From the NCBI RefSeq assembly GCF_000009365.1, contig NC_008260.1, positions 2,637,001 through 2,701,000 of the forward strand: DNA of 64,000 nucleotides, written 5' to 3'. Shown piece by piece: positions 57,212 through 64,000 of the stretch. The notes beneath the pieces are model-generated. The model did not search any database. It was not told where the DNA came from and worked only from the letters and a program-made list of their open reading frames with translations. The stretch comes from Alcanivorax borkumensis SK2. GTDB lineage: Bacteria > Pseudomonadota > Gammaproteobacteria > Pseudomonadales > Alcanivoracaceae. Position numbers and translations under genes: made by a program. Each line of letters starts with the position of its first letter. The stretch's first letter is position 1.

Positions 57212-58079
57212 GGGCACTTTCCAAATGCCGACACAGGGCGCGGGCACCGATCAGCATTTGCGGGGTAGGCCGCTGCAATGTGGACGGCGCAACAAAAAAC
57301 AAATTATCGTTTTTTACCGCCCGTAAGCTGGCAAACTGCCGCCACGGCGCCAGCCAGCCCGGATCATCTTCACCCATCCCCCCCGCAACAATGGCCTGTG
57401 GATTTTTCTCCAACACGGACTCCTGACTGATTCGCGGAGTCAGCGTGGGAAGATCAGCGAAGACATTTTCCCCACCACACAGCTGAATCGCTTCACTGAT
57501 CAGGTGCTTGCCATTTACCGTCATTAGCGGCTCTTTCCATACCTGATAAAACACACTGACTTTCGCTGCATCGGCATAACGTTCACGCAGGGCATCGATG
57601 CCCGATCGAAAAGCCTCCGCCGCACCCAGCCCTACCGACTGAGTGCCGGCCAGCCTGGCAAAACGCTCCAGCGAAGTGCTCACATCCTCAAACCGGCGCG
57701 GCTCGCTGTAATACACCGGCAGCCCCAAGGCTTGCAGGCGTTCCACCTGAGGTAACGGGTTGCCACTATGCCACGCGACAATCAGGTCCGGTTTTAGCGA
57801 CAAAACGGCCTCTAAATCCAGACGTTTATAACTGCCCACCCGCGGTAATTTTTTCGCCGCAGGCGGGTAATCACTGAAGCTCACCGCGCCGACCATCTGC
57901 CCACCGGCCCCTGCCGCAAACAGCAATTCGGTGGCGCCGGGAGAGAGGGCAATAATGCGGCTGGCCGGTTTTTCCAAACACACCTCACGCTGGATATCGT
58001 CGGTGACACACACCGCCGCCATGGCCGTATCAAACATGGCCAACAACGTCAGCAACAACCCCCAGCGTAAAACGCGCAT
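57198..58079 (-). CDS. btuF: Cobalamin-binding periplasmic protein
   Basis: A 293-residue class III solute-binding protein with a Sec signal cut after AMAA (about 21). Family strings are RIIALSPGATELLFAAGAGGQMVGAV near 42-67, VGSYKRLDLEAVLSLKPDLIVAW near 80-102 and VFYQVWKEPLMTVNGKHLI near 180. Only the B12 context distinguishes it from haem or siderophore carriers. It precedes btuC in the leftward operon. Confidence 0.92.
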   Translation of the reverse strand: MRVLRWGLLLTLLAMFDTAMAAVCVTDDIQREVCLEKPASRIIALSPGATELLFAAGAGGQMVGAVSFSDYPPAAKKLPRVGSYKRLDLEAVLSLKPDLIVAWHSGNPLPQVERLQALGLPVYYSEPRRFEDVSTSLERFARLAGTQSVGLGAAEAFRSGIDALRERYADAAKVSVFYQVWKEPLMTVNGKHLISEAIQLCGGENVFADLPTLTPRISQESVLEKNPQAIVAGGMGEDDPGWLAPWRQFASLRAVKNDNLFFVAPSTLQRPTPQMLIGARALCRHLESARARH

Positions 58080-58117
58080 TCACTCACTCCATCTCATCTC
58101 GCAGCGCTATTCTTGCT

Positions 58118-59968
58118 CTACCTATCGTAGCGCAGGCTCAACATTACCGAACGCCCTGCGTTCATATAGTTCCAACCAGCAAAGTTCTGCGCCGTGGCGT
58201 ACTCCTTGTCGAGCACGTTTTTCACCGCCAGGCGTGTGGACCAGTTCCGTGCGAAATTCCAGCCGACGCGCAAATCCAGCAAACCGAACCCAGACAGCCG
58301 CACGTCGTTTTGCGCATCGTTATAACGGTGCCCTTGCAAAACCACACTGCCTCCTAGGGAAACGTTCCCCATGGCTCGGTCCAGATCAAAACGGAAGCTA
58401 CGCTTTGACTGACGCTGAAGCACCAACCCCGTATCCCGATCTTCTGGATCCTGAGCCGTAAAGGCCGCACCAGCGCGCCACTGGTTTATCTCAACACCGG
58501 TAGCCAGTTCGACACCCCGAATGCGCGCCCGGTTCACATTGAACGGCGCATAACGCCCACCCTGCAAGGCATAGGCAATCAGGTCATCCACATCGGTCTG
58601 GTAGGCGGCAATATCCCAGTACCAACGCTGATACTGGCCCCTCACCCCGAGCTCGGTGCTGGCGGAACTTTCCGGGTCCAGCTGGTCATTACCAAAGCCG
58701 GGGAAGTACAAATCATTAAAGGTCGGCGCACGGAAAGCGGTGCCATAGCTGGCCCGTAACCGGTGATGGTTATCGAGCTTGTAGCCCAACGCCAGTCCGC
58801 CAGTGGTTTCACTGCCATAGGCTTCGTTGTCGTCGTAACGGCCACTGGCCTGCACATCGAAGGCACCAAAGTTTAATAACAGCTGGGCAAAACCGGCGCT
58901 ATTGTCACGCTCGTCTTCCAAATACAGCGTGGTGCTGTCCACTAGGTCTTGCAGGTAATCGGCACCCACCACTAGCTGGTGATCCCCCAAAGCAAACACA
59001 TTCTGCCAGTTAGCCGCACGGCTACGGGTGTTAAAAATGCTGTCTCGGTTGCCGTCGGTGAAGTTCTCGTTCTCGTCGCGGGAATCGCTAAGAATAAGTT
59101 TGCTCAACCAACGTTCCGTCACCCACAACTGCCCTTTCACACCCGCAGTCTGCATGGCGTAGTCGGTCACTTTTTTCTGCGAAGGCGAGCTGCCTTCAAA
59201 CTCGGTGCTGCCGGCTGCCCGAAAACCGAACACGCCGATTTCCGCATCGTTATCGAAGCGATGCGTTACCCGAGCCACCGCCGATGTGTTGTCGTAGCCA
59301 CGATCATCACTGCCTTCACGAATTTCTGTGCCATCGGTATCAAAGCGGTCCACCGCCAAGTTATAGCGCGTACCGTCCTGCTCCCCCTGCGCGCCCGCTG
59401 CCACCCGGCGGCTATTAAACGAACCCGCTCCCAGCTCCACCCAGCCGGTTTGTTCATTGCTGAGATCCCGAGCCCCAGGTGTAAAAACCTGCACCACGCC
59501 ACCCACAGCATCCGCGCCATACAAACTGCCACGGGGGCCACGCACAATTTCAATACGGTCAATCAAGGTGGGAGGCAGGAACTGCCAAGACGGGCTGCCG
59601 CCGGTTGCCGAACGCAGGCGCACACCATCAACCATTAACAACGTTGAGCTACTGCCCGTACCCCGCAAATAAACACTGGTGGCCTTACCGAAGGCACCAT
59701 TACCGGTGATATCCACGCCGGGCTGGCCTCTTAGCATCTCGGTAATATCCTGGGGCTGACGCTCGCGTAATTGCTTCTCATCGAGCACCGTTACCGAGGC
59801 CAATGACGCCTCTGTAGTACGGCTGGCCAGCGTAGGCGTGACGACCACGGGATCGAGCATAGAAACGCGCAGAACAGCAGCATCAAGCGGTGAAGATTCC
59901 GCGTAGGCAAGCAAGGGCCACGCACACAAAGACATCGCAGCACACGCTGCAATGGGACGAAATACCAT
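58118..59968 (-). CDS. btuB: TonB-dependent cobalamin receptor
   Basis: A 616-residue outer-membrane receptor. It has a signal peptide cut after LLAYA (about 24), a TonB-box-like DPVVVTPTL (about 39), a plug domain with MLRGQPGVDITGNGAFGKATSVYLRGTGSSSTLLMVDG (about 78-115) and IEIVRGPRGSLYGADAVGGVVQVFT (about 140), and a 22-strand barrel ending MLSLRYDR. The aspartate-rich plug and loops are typical of BtuB calcium sites. The ATG at 59968 follows GGGGGATC. It is the first gene behind the riboswitch. Confidence 0.95.
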   Translation of the reverse strand: MVFRPIAACAAMSLCAWPLLAYAESSPLDAAVLRVSMLDPVVVTPTLASRTTEASLASVTVLDEKQLRERQPQDITEMLRGQPGVDITGNGAFGKATSVYLRGTGSSSTLLMVDGVRLRSATGGSPSWQFLPPTLIDRIEIVRGPRGSLYGADAVGGVVQVFTPGARDLSNEQTGWVELGAGSFNSRRVAAGAQGEQDGTRYNLAVDRFDTDGTEIREGSDDRGYDNTSAVARVTHRFDNDAEIGVFGFRAAGSTEFEGSSPSQKKVTDYAMQTAGVKGQLWVTERWLSKLILSDSRDENENFTDGNRDSIFNTRSRAANWQNVFALGDHQLVVGADYLQDLVDSTTLYLEDERDNSAGFAQLLLNFGAFDVQASGRYDDNEAYGSETTGGLALGYKLDNHHRLRASYGTAFRAPTFNDLYFPGFGNDQLDPESSASTELGVRGQYQRWYWDIAAYQTDVDDLIAYALQGGRYAPFNVNRARIRGVELATGVEINQWRAGAAFTAQDPEDRDTGLVLQRQSKRSFRFDLDRAMGNVSLGGSVVLQGHRYNDAQNDVRLSGFGLLDLRVGWNFARNWSTRLAVKNVLDKEYATAQNFAGWNYMNAGRSVMLSLRYDR

Positions 59969-60116
59969 CGAGAGATCCCCCTCTGCCGTGCCCACCCGCA
60001 CGGCCTGAATTTAGCCGCAGCAGAACAAGCACAGGGAGACAGGCGCAATCGCGCCAACACACCCCACCATCGCCCACCGCAACGCCTGGTTGAAAGCCCT
60101 AAGAAGCTTCCTTACC

Positions 60117-60300
60117 TTTTGGCCGGTCTCCGGGCTAATGAGCGAGGCTTAGCCTCTCGACAGTCGCCTTCCCATGCAAAAGCACAGTGGCATTTCGACT
60201 ATCGTTTACTCAATCACCGTTGCGGGGGCAGCGCCGGATTAGAGCCAAGGCTCTCACCGGCTTCCCGTTTAACCCGCCCTGTGTTCAGGGTGGGCACCGA
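60117..60300 (-). promoter_or_regulatory. Cobalamin riboswitch
   Basis: Read leftward, the conserved parts appear in order: GGTGCCCACCCTG at the 5' end, AACGGGAAGCCGGTGAGAG, CCGGCGCTGCCCCCGCAACG, the GCCACTG...GGGAAGG segment (GCCACTGTGCTTTTGCATGG), and the B12 box AGCCCGGAGACCGGCC at 60121-60136 (consensus AGYCAGRAGACCTGCC). It lies 150 bases upstream of btuB and should turn the operon down when adenosylcobalamin is plentiful. Confidence 0.95.
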
Positions 60301-60341
60301 AAGGTGGCGCGAAATTACCAATGGCAGCAGGCTTTAGCAAA

Positions 60342-60363
60342 TAAATTCACCTCCTTATGAATT
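60342..60363. promoter_or_regulatory. Inverted repeat in the divergent btuB/mbnP region
   Basis: AAATTCA and TGAATTT form an inverted pair around CCTCCTTA. It lies between the riboswitch 5' end and the mbnP gene and could be an operator for either direction. No regulator is assigned. Confidence 0.4.
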
Positions 60364-60525
60364 TTACTCAAGGCAAGTTGAGCACAGCTCTCGCTGAGTC
60401 AACCAGCGCTAATACTCAAGTCTGTGGCGATATGCCACATTCCAGCCAGCCGGCGATCTAAAGATAATCCCCCACCTACAGCGCAGACCTTGTCGCGTGC
60501 TTTGTTCAAAAAATCGGGGATTATC

Positions 60526-61446
60526 ATGCGAATTCTGACTCTGGCCACCGCATCCTTAGCCACCATTCTGACAGGTTGCGGAGGCTCAAGTTCATCGGGC
60601 GACCGTGCTTGGGAGAGCAGCAGATCCAGCACCGCTCGCACCATCGAAATTCCAGTAAAGGCCGTGGCAGGGACGACTGACATCAGCTGCGATGCAACCT
60701 TGCAGTCCCTCGGTACCGCAGGCACGGAAGTCAGCCTGGTGGATTTCCGCTTCTTCGTTCACGATCTGGCGGTGGTTACCGATGAAGGCCAGGTTATTCC
60801 CGTAGCACTGGACGCAGACGCCGAATCGCAAAACGCCGACGTAGCCCTGCTCGATTTCCGCGACAAAGATGAGAACTGTGCCGGCGAAGGAGCCAACACG
60901 AATTTCAACGACACCATTACCATCAAAGTGGATGTGGACAGTGAGCTCGTTATTAGCGACCTGCAGTTCACTCTGGGCGTGCCGTTCGAACTCAATCATT
61001 TGGATCAGTCACTGGCGGAAGAACCGCTGCGCAACCCAGGGAAAGCTAGCGGCATGGCCTGGAGCTGGCGGGGAGGTTACAAATTTACCGGCCTGGATGT
61101 GAAACCGGTAAGCGACGACATCTCTAAAAACTGGCATATCCATATCGGTAGCACCGGCTGTACCGCTGACCCCGCTGAAGGTGAAGAACCCGTACCCTGC
61201 CCCAATCCAAACCGCGCAACGATTAAGCTGCCCTTAGAAGGAGCAAATTTAGAAGACATCGCCATTCAACTGGACTACGCCAAACTGGTGGAAGGAAGCA
61301 ATCTATCCCAAGATGAAGGCGGTGCCAGTGGTTGTATGTCAGGATTCAGCGACCCGGAATGTCCCGCAATTTTCAAGCGCCTGGGCCTGCCATGGGGTGA
61401 CACCGAAGCAGTCGAGCAAAGTGTCTTTTCTATCGTACCGAAATGA
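60526..61446 (+). CDS. mbnP: MbnP family copper-binding lipoprotein
   Basis: A 306-residue lipoprotein (signal ending ILTGC, cysteine 18) of the family once named metallo-mystery pair four-Cys protein. Family features are VDFRFFVHDLAVVTDEGQVIPV near 70-92, a SGMAWSWRGGYKF block with Trp179 and Trp181, HIHIGSTGC near 206, and four cysteines in TGC, VPC, SGC and PEC contexts. In the characterised member a partner dihaem enzyme (MbnH) oxidises a tryptophan to kynurenine and the product binds copper. Which tryptophan would be changed here is not proven. It overlaps mbnH by four bases. The start at 60526 follows the terminating hairpin of an upstream leader and is set by the lipobox. Confidence 0.88.
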   Translation: MRILTLATASLATILTGCGGSSSSGDRAWESSRSSTARTIEIPVKAVAGTTDISCDATLQSLGTAGTEVSLVDFRFFVHDLAVVTDEGQVIPVALDADAESQNADVALLDFRDKDENCAGEGANTNFNDTITIKVDVDSELVISDLQFTLGVPFELNHLDQSLAEEPLRNPGKASGMAWSWRGGYKFTGLDVKPVSDDISKNWHIHIGSTGCTADPAEGEEPVPCPNPNRATIKLPLEGANLEDIAIQLDYAKLVEGSNLSQDEGGASGCMSGFSDPECPAIFKRLGLPWGDTEAVEQSVFSIVPK

Positions 61447-62651
61447 TGAAGAAGCCATTTCTCCTGTTGGCCGGGCAATCGCCCGGCCTTTTCCTTGTGC
61501 TCGGCACGCTGCTCCTAAGCGGCTGCCCAGAGCAGAGCGAAACCCGGGTAGATGATCAAGGCGCGTCCTACTCCGCCTATGACTGGCAACTCCCGGAAAA
61601 CATTCCGCTGCCCCGCGAACCGGCGGACAACCCGATGACGGAAGAAAAGTTTCAACTCGGCCGGCATCTATTCTATGACAAGCGACTCTCCGTCAATGGC
61701 ACCATCAGCTGCTCCAGCTGCCACCACCAGGACAAAGCCTTTAGTGATGGCGTTGACCGCCCCGCTGGCGCCACCGGCACACTTCACCCGCGTAACAGCC
61801 AAGCGTTGGTGAATGTGGCCTGGTACAACACCCTCACCTGGGGCAACCCAGTGCTCAGCACCATTGAACAGCAAATTATGCTGCCCCTGTTTGGTGATGA
61901 CCCTATCGAACATGGCATCAATGGCGCTAACTCGGAACAGATTCTCATGAATCTGCAATCCGACCCTGTCTATGCGCCGTTGTTTGCAGCGGCCTTTCCT
62001 GAGCAGGATGAGCCGTTATTTGGCGACACTGCCTATAGCAACATCGTCAAATCATTGGCTTCCTTTGTGCGGGGTTTGGCGTCGTTCAATAGCCCGTTTG
62101 ATCGCAATGAGCTATCCGCCTCAGCCAAGCGCGGTTCCGCCCTGTTCAACAGTGAAAAGCTGGAATGTTTTCATTGTCATGGAACCTACAATTTCAGCGA
62201 TGCCACAGTGGACCGTCGCACCAGTTATATCGAAGCACAATTCCACAACAATGGTCTGTACAACATCGATGGCCTTGGAGGCTACCCCGAACCCAATACC
62301 GGTCGCTACGAACTGACCGGCAAAGCCCATCACATGGGTCAGTTCAGGGCTCCCTCGTTAAGAAACGTAGCCCTCAGCGCCCCCTATAACCACGACGGTT
62401 CCGTGGAAACGCTGGAACAGGTGATACGCAACTACGCGGCAGGTGGGCGCAACATTACCAGCGGCCCTAATACAGGCGACGGGCGCATGAGCCCATACAA
62501 AGATAGCTTTATCGTTTCTTTCTCTATTTCCGATTCTGAAATAGCCGATGTGGTGGCTTTCCTGGAATCGCTCACCGACGAAGAATTCATTAATAACCCG
62601 CGTTTTTCCAACCCCTGGACCGAGAGCAGCCCGCAGGACACCACCCCATGA
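61443..62651 (+). CDS. mbnH: MbnH family dihaem cytochrome c peroxidase-like enzyme
   Basis: A 402-residue lipoprotein-type protein (signal LLLSGC, cysteine 28) of the bacterial cytochrome c peroxidase/MauG superfamily. Two haem c sites are CSSCH (90-94) and CFHCH (242-246). Other family features are FQLGRHLFYDKRLSVNGTISC before the first haem, RNSQALVNVAWYNTLTWGNP near 118, and a C-terminal MGQFRAPSLRNVALSAPYNHDGSVETLEQVI near 299-329. It is predicted to oxidise a tryptophan of the adjacent MbnP to kynurenine. It overlaps mbnP and the next gene by four bases each. Confidence 0.9.
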   Translation: MMKKPFLLLAGQSPGLFLVLGTLLLSGCPEQSETRVDDQGASYSAYDWQLPENIPLPREPADNPMTEEKFQLGRHLFYDKRLSVNGTISCSSCHHQDKAFSDGVDRPAGATGTLHPRNSQALVNVAWYNTLTWGNPVLSTIEQQIMLPLFGDDPIEHGINGANSEQILMNLQSDPVYAPLFAAAFPEQDEPLFGDTAYSNIVKSLASFVRGLASFNSPFDRNELSASAKRGSALFNSEKLECFHCHGTYNFSDATVDRRTSYIEAQFHNNGLYNIDGLGGYPEPNTGRYELTGKAHHMGQFRAPSLRNVALSAPYNHDGSVETLEQVIRNYAAGGRNITSGPNTGDGRMSPYKDSFIVSFSISDSEIADVVAFLESLTDEEFINNPRFSNPWTESSPQDTTP

Positions 62652-63895
62652 AATTCCGTTTTTTAGCTCCACTGATGGCTGCCAGCTCCCTGAGCCTGGC
62701 ACACAGTGTGCCCAGCCAAAATAACCCCACCACCGTAGAAGCCAGTCTCGCCGCCACATGGCGGTCCGCTAACGTGATTGGCGATTACGATTACTGGCAA
62801 ATCCCTGGCACCATGATGGGAGGCGAAGCTTGGCCGGCGGAAAAAGGGGCGCAGATTGATGAACTGAACCTGGGGGTCGCTCACCGTATTGATGAGAATT
62901 TCTACGGGGTCATCAAATTCAACCACCACGCCGGCGGTGATGATGATCACGGCGGTGCCGAGCTAGAGCATGCGTATGTCGGCTGGGTCTGTTGTGACGA
63001 TACCGGACCCTGGCTGGTGGAGGCAGGCAGGATGTCTGCCCAATTCTCCCCTGGGCTGGCTCAGCATTCCGTAGACCGGCTCGCCAGCGAAAGTCCGCTA
63101 GCGCTGGATGTGCTGTTCGGGCGCGATTTCCATGATGATGGCTTACGCTTCTGGTGGCATCAAATGGCAGGCTTTTCCCTTGGCGCTGAGGTCTGGAAAG
63201 GCAAAGCCTTCCCCGCTACCGACACAGAGAATGGCGGCGCCTGGGATGTATTTGGCCAATACCAGTGGCAAGGCGAACGGTTGGCGCTAACGCTGGGCGG
63301 GTGGTTCTACAGCGCAGAAGCGGAGTCACGTAGCGACCATCGCTACGGAGGCGGCCATCAACATGTACCGGTAGCACCTCCAGGCGAAATCGCCACCCTC
63401 TTTCCGGACACACGCTACACCGGCGAAACAGAAATCGCCGGCGCTCACTTCAAGCTGGGATATAAACTCAATCCGGATTGGGCATTAGCCCTCGACGGTG
63501 AGTGGATGCAGGCAAAACCCGATGGCGTAGTGCATGACGGCATCGGCCGTGAAGCAAACTTCACCGCCACCCAGCAAGGCGGCTGGCTACAGCCCTCCAT
63601 TACTTGGCGAGCGCATACCTTTGGGCTGCGTGCAGAACAACTGAACACCGACAACAAGCTCACCGGTGCCGCAGCGCCACAATTAGCGCAGGACAGCGGG
63701 TTAGCCAATCCTCTTGAGCATGATCCGCAGCGCCTCACCGCCATCTGGCGGTGGCAATGGCGGAAAAATATCGCCATCCGCGCGGAAGCCGTTCAGGACG
63801 AGTCCCTGCCCGAAAAAGAGCATCGCTGGAACCTGGGAATTGTCTGGAAAGAAACCTTATGGTCTAGCAAAACGGGGCTGCGCGGTCATCATTAA
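62648..63895 (+). CDS. Outer-membrane beta-barrel protein of the MbnP-MbnH operon
   Basis: A 415-residue protein with a signal peptide (cut near LAHS) and a mature part of alternating strands consistent with a 14-18-strand barrel: EASLAATWRSANV, QIDELNLGVAHRIDENFYGVIKFNHHAGGDDDHGG, FGQYQWQGERLALTLGGWFY, EIAGAHFKLGYKL and a C-terminal RWNLGIVWKETLW. Two His-rich segments (NHHAGGDDDHGG near 96-107 and HRYGGGHQHVP near 231-241) and a CC pair in WVCCDD (about 117) could bind metal. No Pfam name is recalled. The four-base overlap with mbnH shows that it belongs to the same operon. Confidence 0.75.
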   Translation: MKFRFLAPLMAASSLSLAHSVPSQNNPTTVEASLAATWRSANVIGDYDYWQIPGTMMGGEAWPAEKGAQIDELNLGVAHRIDENFYGVIKFNHHAGGDDDHGGAELEHAYVGWVCCDDTGPWLVEAGRMSAQFSPGLAQHSVDRLASESPLALDVLFGRDFHDDGLRFWWHQMAGFSLGAEVWKGKAFPATDTENGGAWDVFGQYQWQGERLALTLGGWFYSAEAESRSDHRYGGGHQHVPVAPPGEIATLFPDTRYTGETEIAGAHFKLGYKLNPDWALALDGEWMQAKPDGVVHDGIGREANFTATQQGGWLQPSITWRAHTFGLRAEQLNTDNKLTGAAAPQLAQDSGLANPLEHDPQRLTAIWRWQWRKNIAIRAEAVQDESLPEKEHRWNLGIVWKETLWSSKTGLRGHH

Positions 63896-64000
63896 AGCGC
63901 CGCGGCCAATTGCGTCCATCCCCGATCGTGCCCAGGCAAACCAAAACGCAATGCGGGCACATCGGGGAAAAGCCGAACCAACACGCCCTGCCGGGCCAGT
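63892..64000 (-). CDS. cobC: Threonine-phosphate decarboxylase CobC, C-terminal end (partial)
   Basis: Only the last 35 codons are in the window, reading RQGVLVRLFPDVPALRFGLPG then HDRGWTQLAAAL to a TAA at 63892-63894. This matches the C-terminal tail of L-threonine-O-3-phosphate decarboxylase/CobC (RLFxxxPxLRFGLPG...W..L..AL), which supplies the aminopropanol linker of B12. The stop overlaps the outer-membrane gene stop by two bases, so the genes are convergent. The rest lies outside. Confidence 0.85.
   Translation of the reverse strand, partial: LARQGVLVRLFPDVPALRFGLPGHDRGWTQLAAAL

Noticed and set aside
58118..59968. btuB receptor as a copper or siderophore receptor paired with mbnP
   Set aside because: The B12 riboswitch directly upstream and btuFCD downstream make cobalamin the far better substrate.
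51822..60001. Numerous rightward open frames opposite the B12 genes
   Set aside because: They are the high-GC complementary shadows of cobQ, cobO, cobB, btuD, btuC, btuF and btuB, with no start signals and no protein-like motifs.
1..64000. tRNA, rRNA or prophage genes
   Set aside because: No cloverleaf-like sequence, rRNA stretch or phage structural genes were recognised by eye; a tool such as tRNAscan would be needed to be certain.

Overview
The window is a bacterial chromosome segment of moderate-to-high GC. It comes from a gammaproteobacterium of the Pseudomonas/Oceanospirillales type; an Alcanivorax-like marine organism is my best guess, by inference only. The gene order supports this: argH facing algZ-algR-hemC-hemD-hemX-hemY, lptM-lysA-(…)-dapF-DUF484-xerC-yigB, and rppH-ptsP / TSUP-lgt-thyA-folA are all pseudomonad-like blocks. 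No rRNA, tRNA, CRISPR array, intact transposase or prophage was found.

Layout. 1-0.8 kb holds the wreck of an integron integrase gene beside ilvD. 0.8-9.3 kb carries ilvD, a double thioredoxin-fold isomerase-like protein, a MAPEG protein, a ferredoxin-fused flavin reductase and the pqiABC lipid-transport operon. 9.4-17.6 kb carries haem synthesis (hemCDXY), the AlgZ/AlgR two-component pair, argH and rnk. 17.9-26.2 kb is the lysA/dapF/xerC block, interrupted by an inverted nhaC-GNAT-rlmJ segment. 26.4-28.1 kb is a Fur-controlled haem utilisation patch (hemP and a HemS-like protein). 28.3-30.1 kb has three poorly characterised genes. 30.4-39.2 kb carries folate/thymidylate genes, lgt, a TSUP transporter, ptsP, rppH, a HAD phosphatase and an imelysin-like lipoprotein. 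39.4-48.2 kb is an outer-membrane barrel gene facing an eight-gene copper-resistance cluster: P-type ATPase, methyltransferase, cupredoxin, DUF411 lipoprotein, LysE exporter, CopL-like peptide, multicopper oxidase and CopB. 48.4-51.7 kb holds carbonic anhydrase, moaA, slyD and murI. 51.8-60.3 kb is a cobalamin uptake and late-synthesis operon (btuB-btuF-btuC-btuD-cobB-cobO-cobQ) read leftward from a clear B12 riboswitch. 60.5-63.9 kb is a three-gene MbnP-MbnH-outer-membrane-protein operon. The window ends inside a leftward cobC.

The genes form three main themes. One is vitamin B12 capture and remodelling: an outer-membrane receptor, a periplasmic carrier and an ABC importer feed a,c-diamide synthesis, adenosylation and cobyric acid synthesis. 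The second is copper handling, by a classical export/oxidation cluster and, separately, by a MbnP/MbnH pair of the family in which a dihaem enzyme converts a tryptophan of its lipoprotein partner to kynurenine to make a copper site. The third is haem: synthesis by hemCDXY and iron-regulated use by hemP/hemS.

The best candidate for an under-described system is the MbnP-MbnH-barrel operon, whose third gene encodes an outer-membrane protein with histidine-rich segments. Next come the methyltransferase locked by overlaps inside the copper operon and the decayed integron integrase at ilvD.
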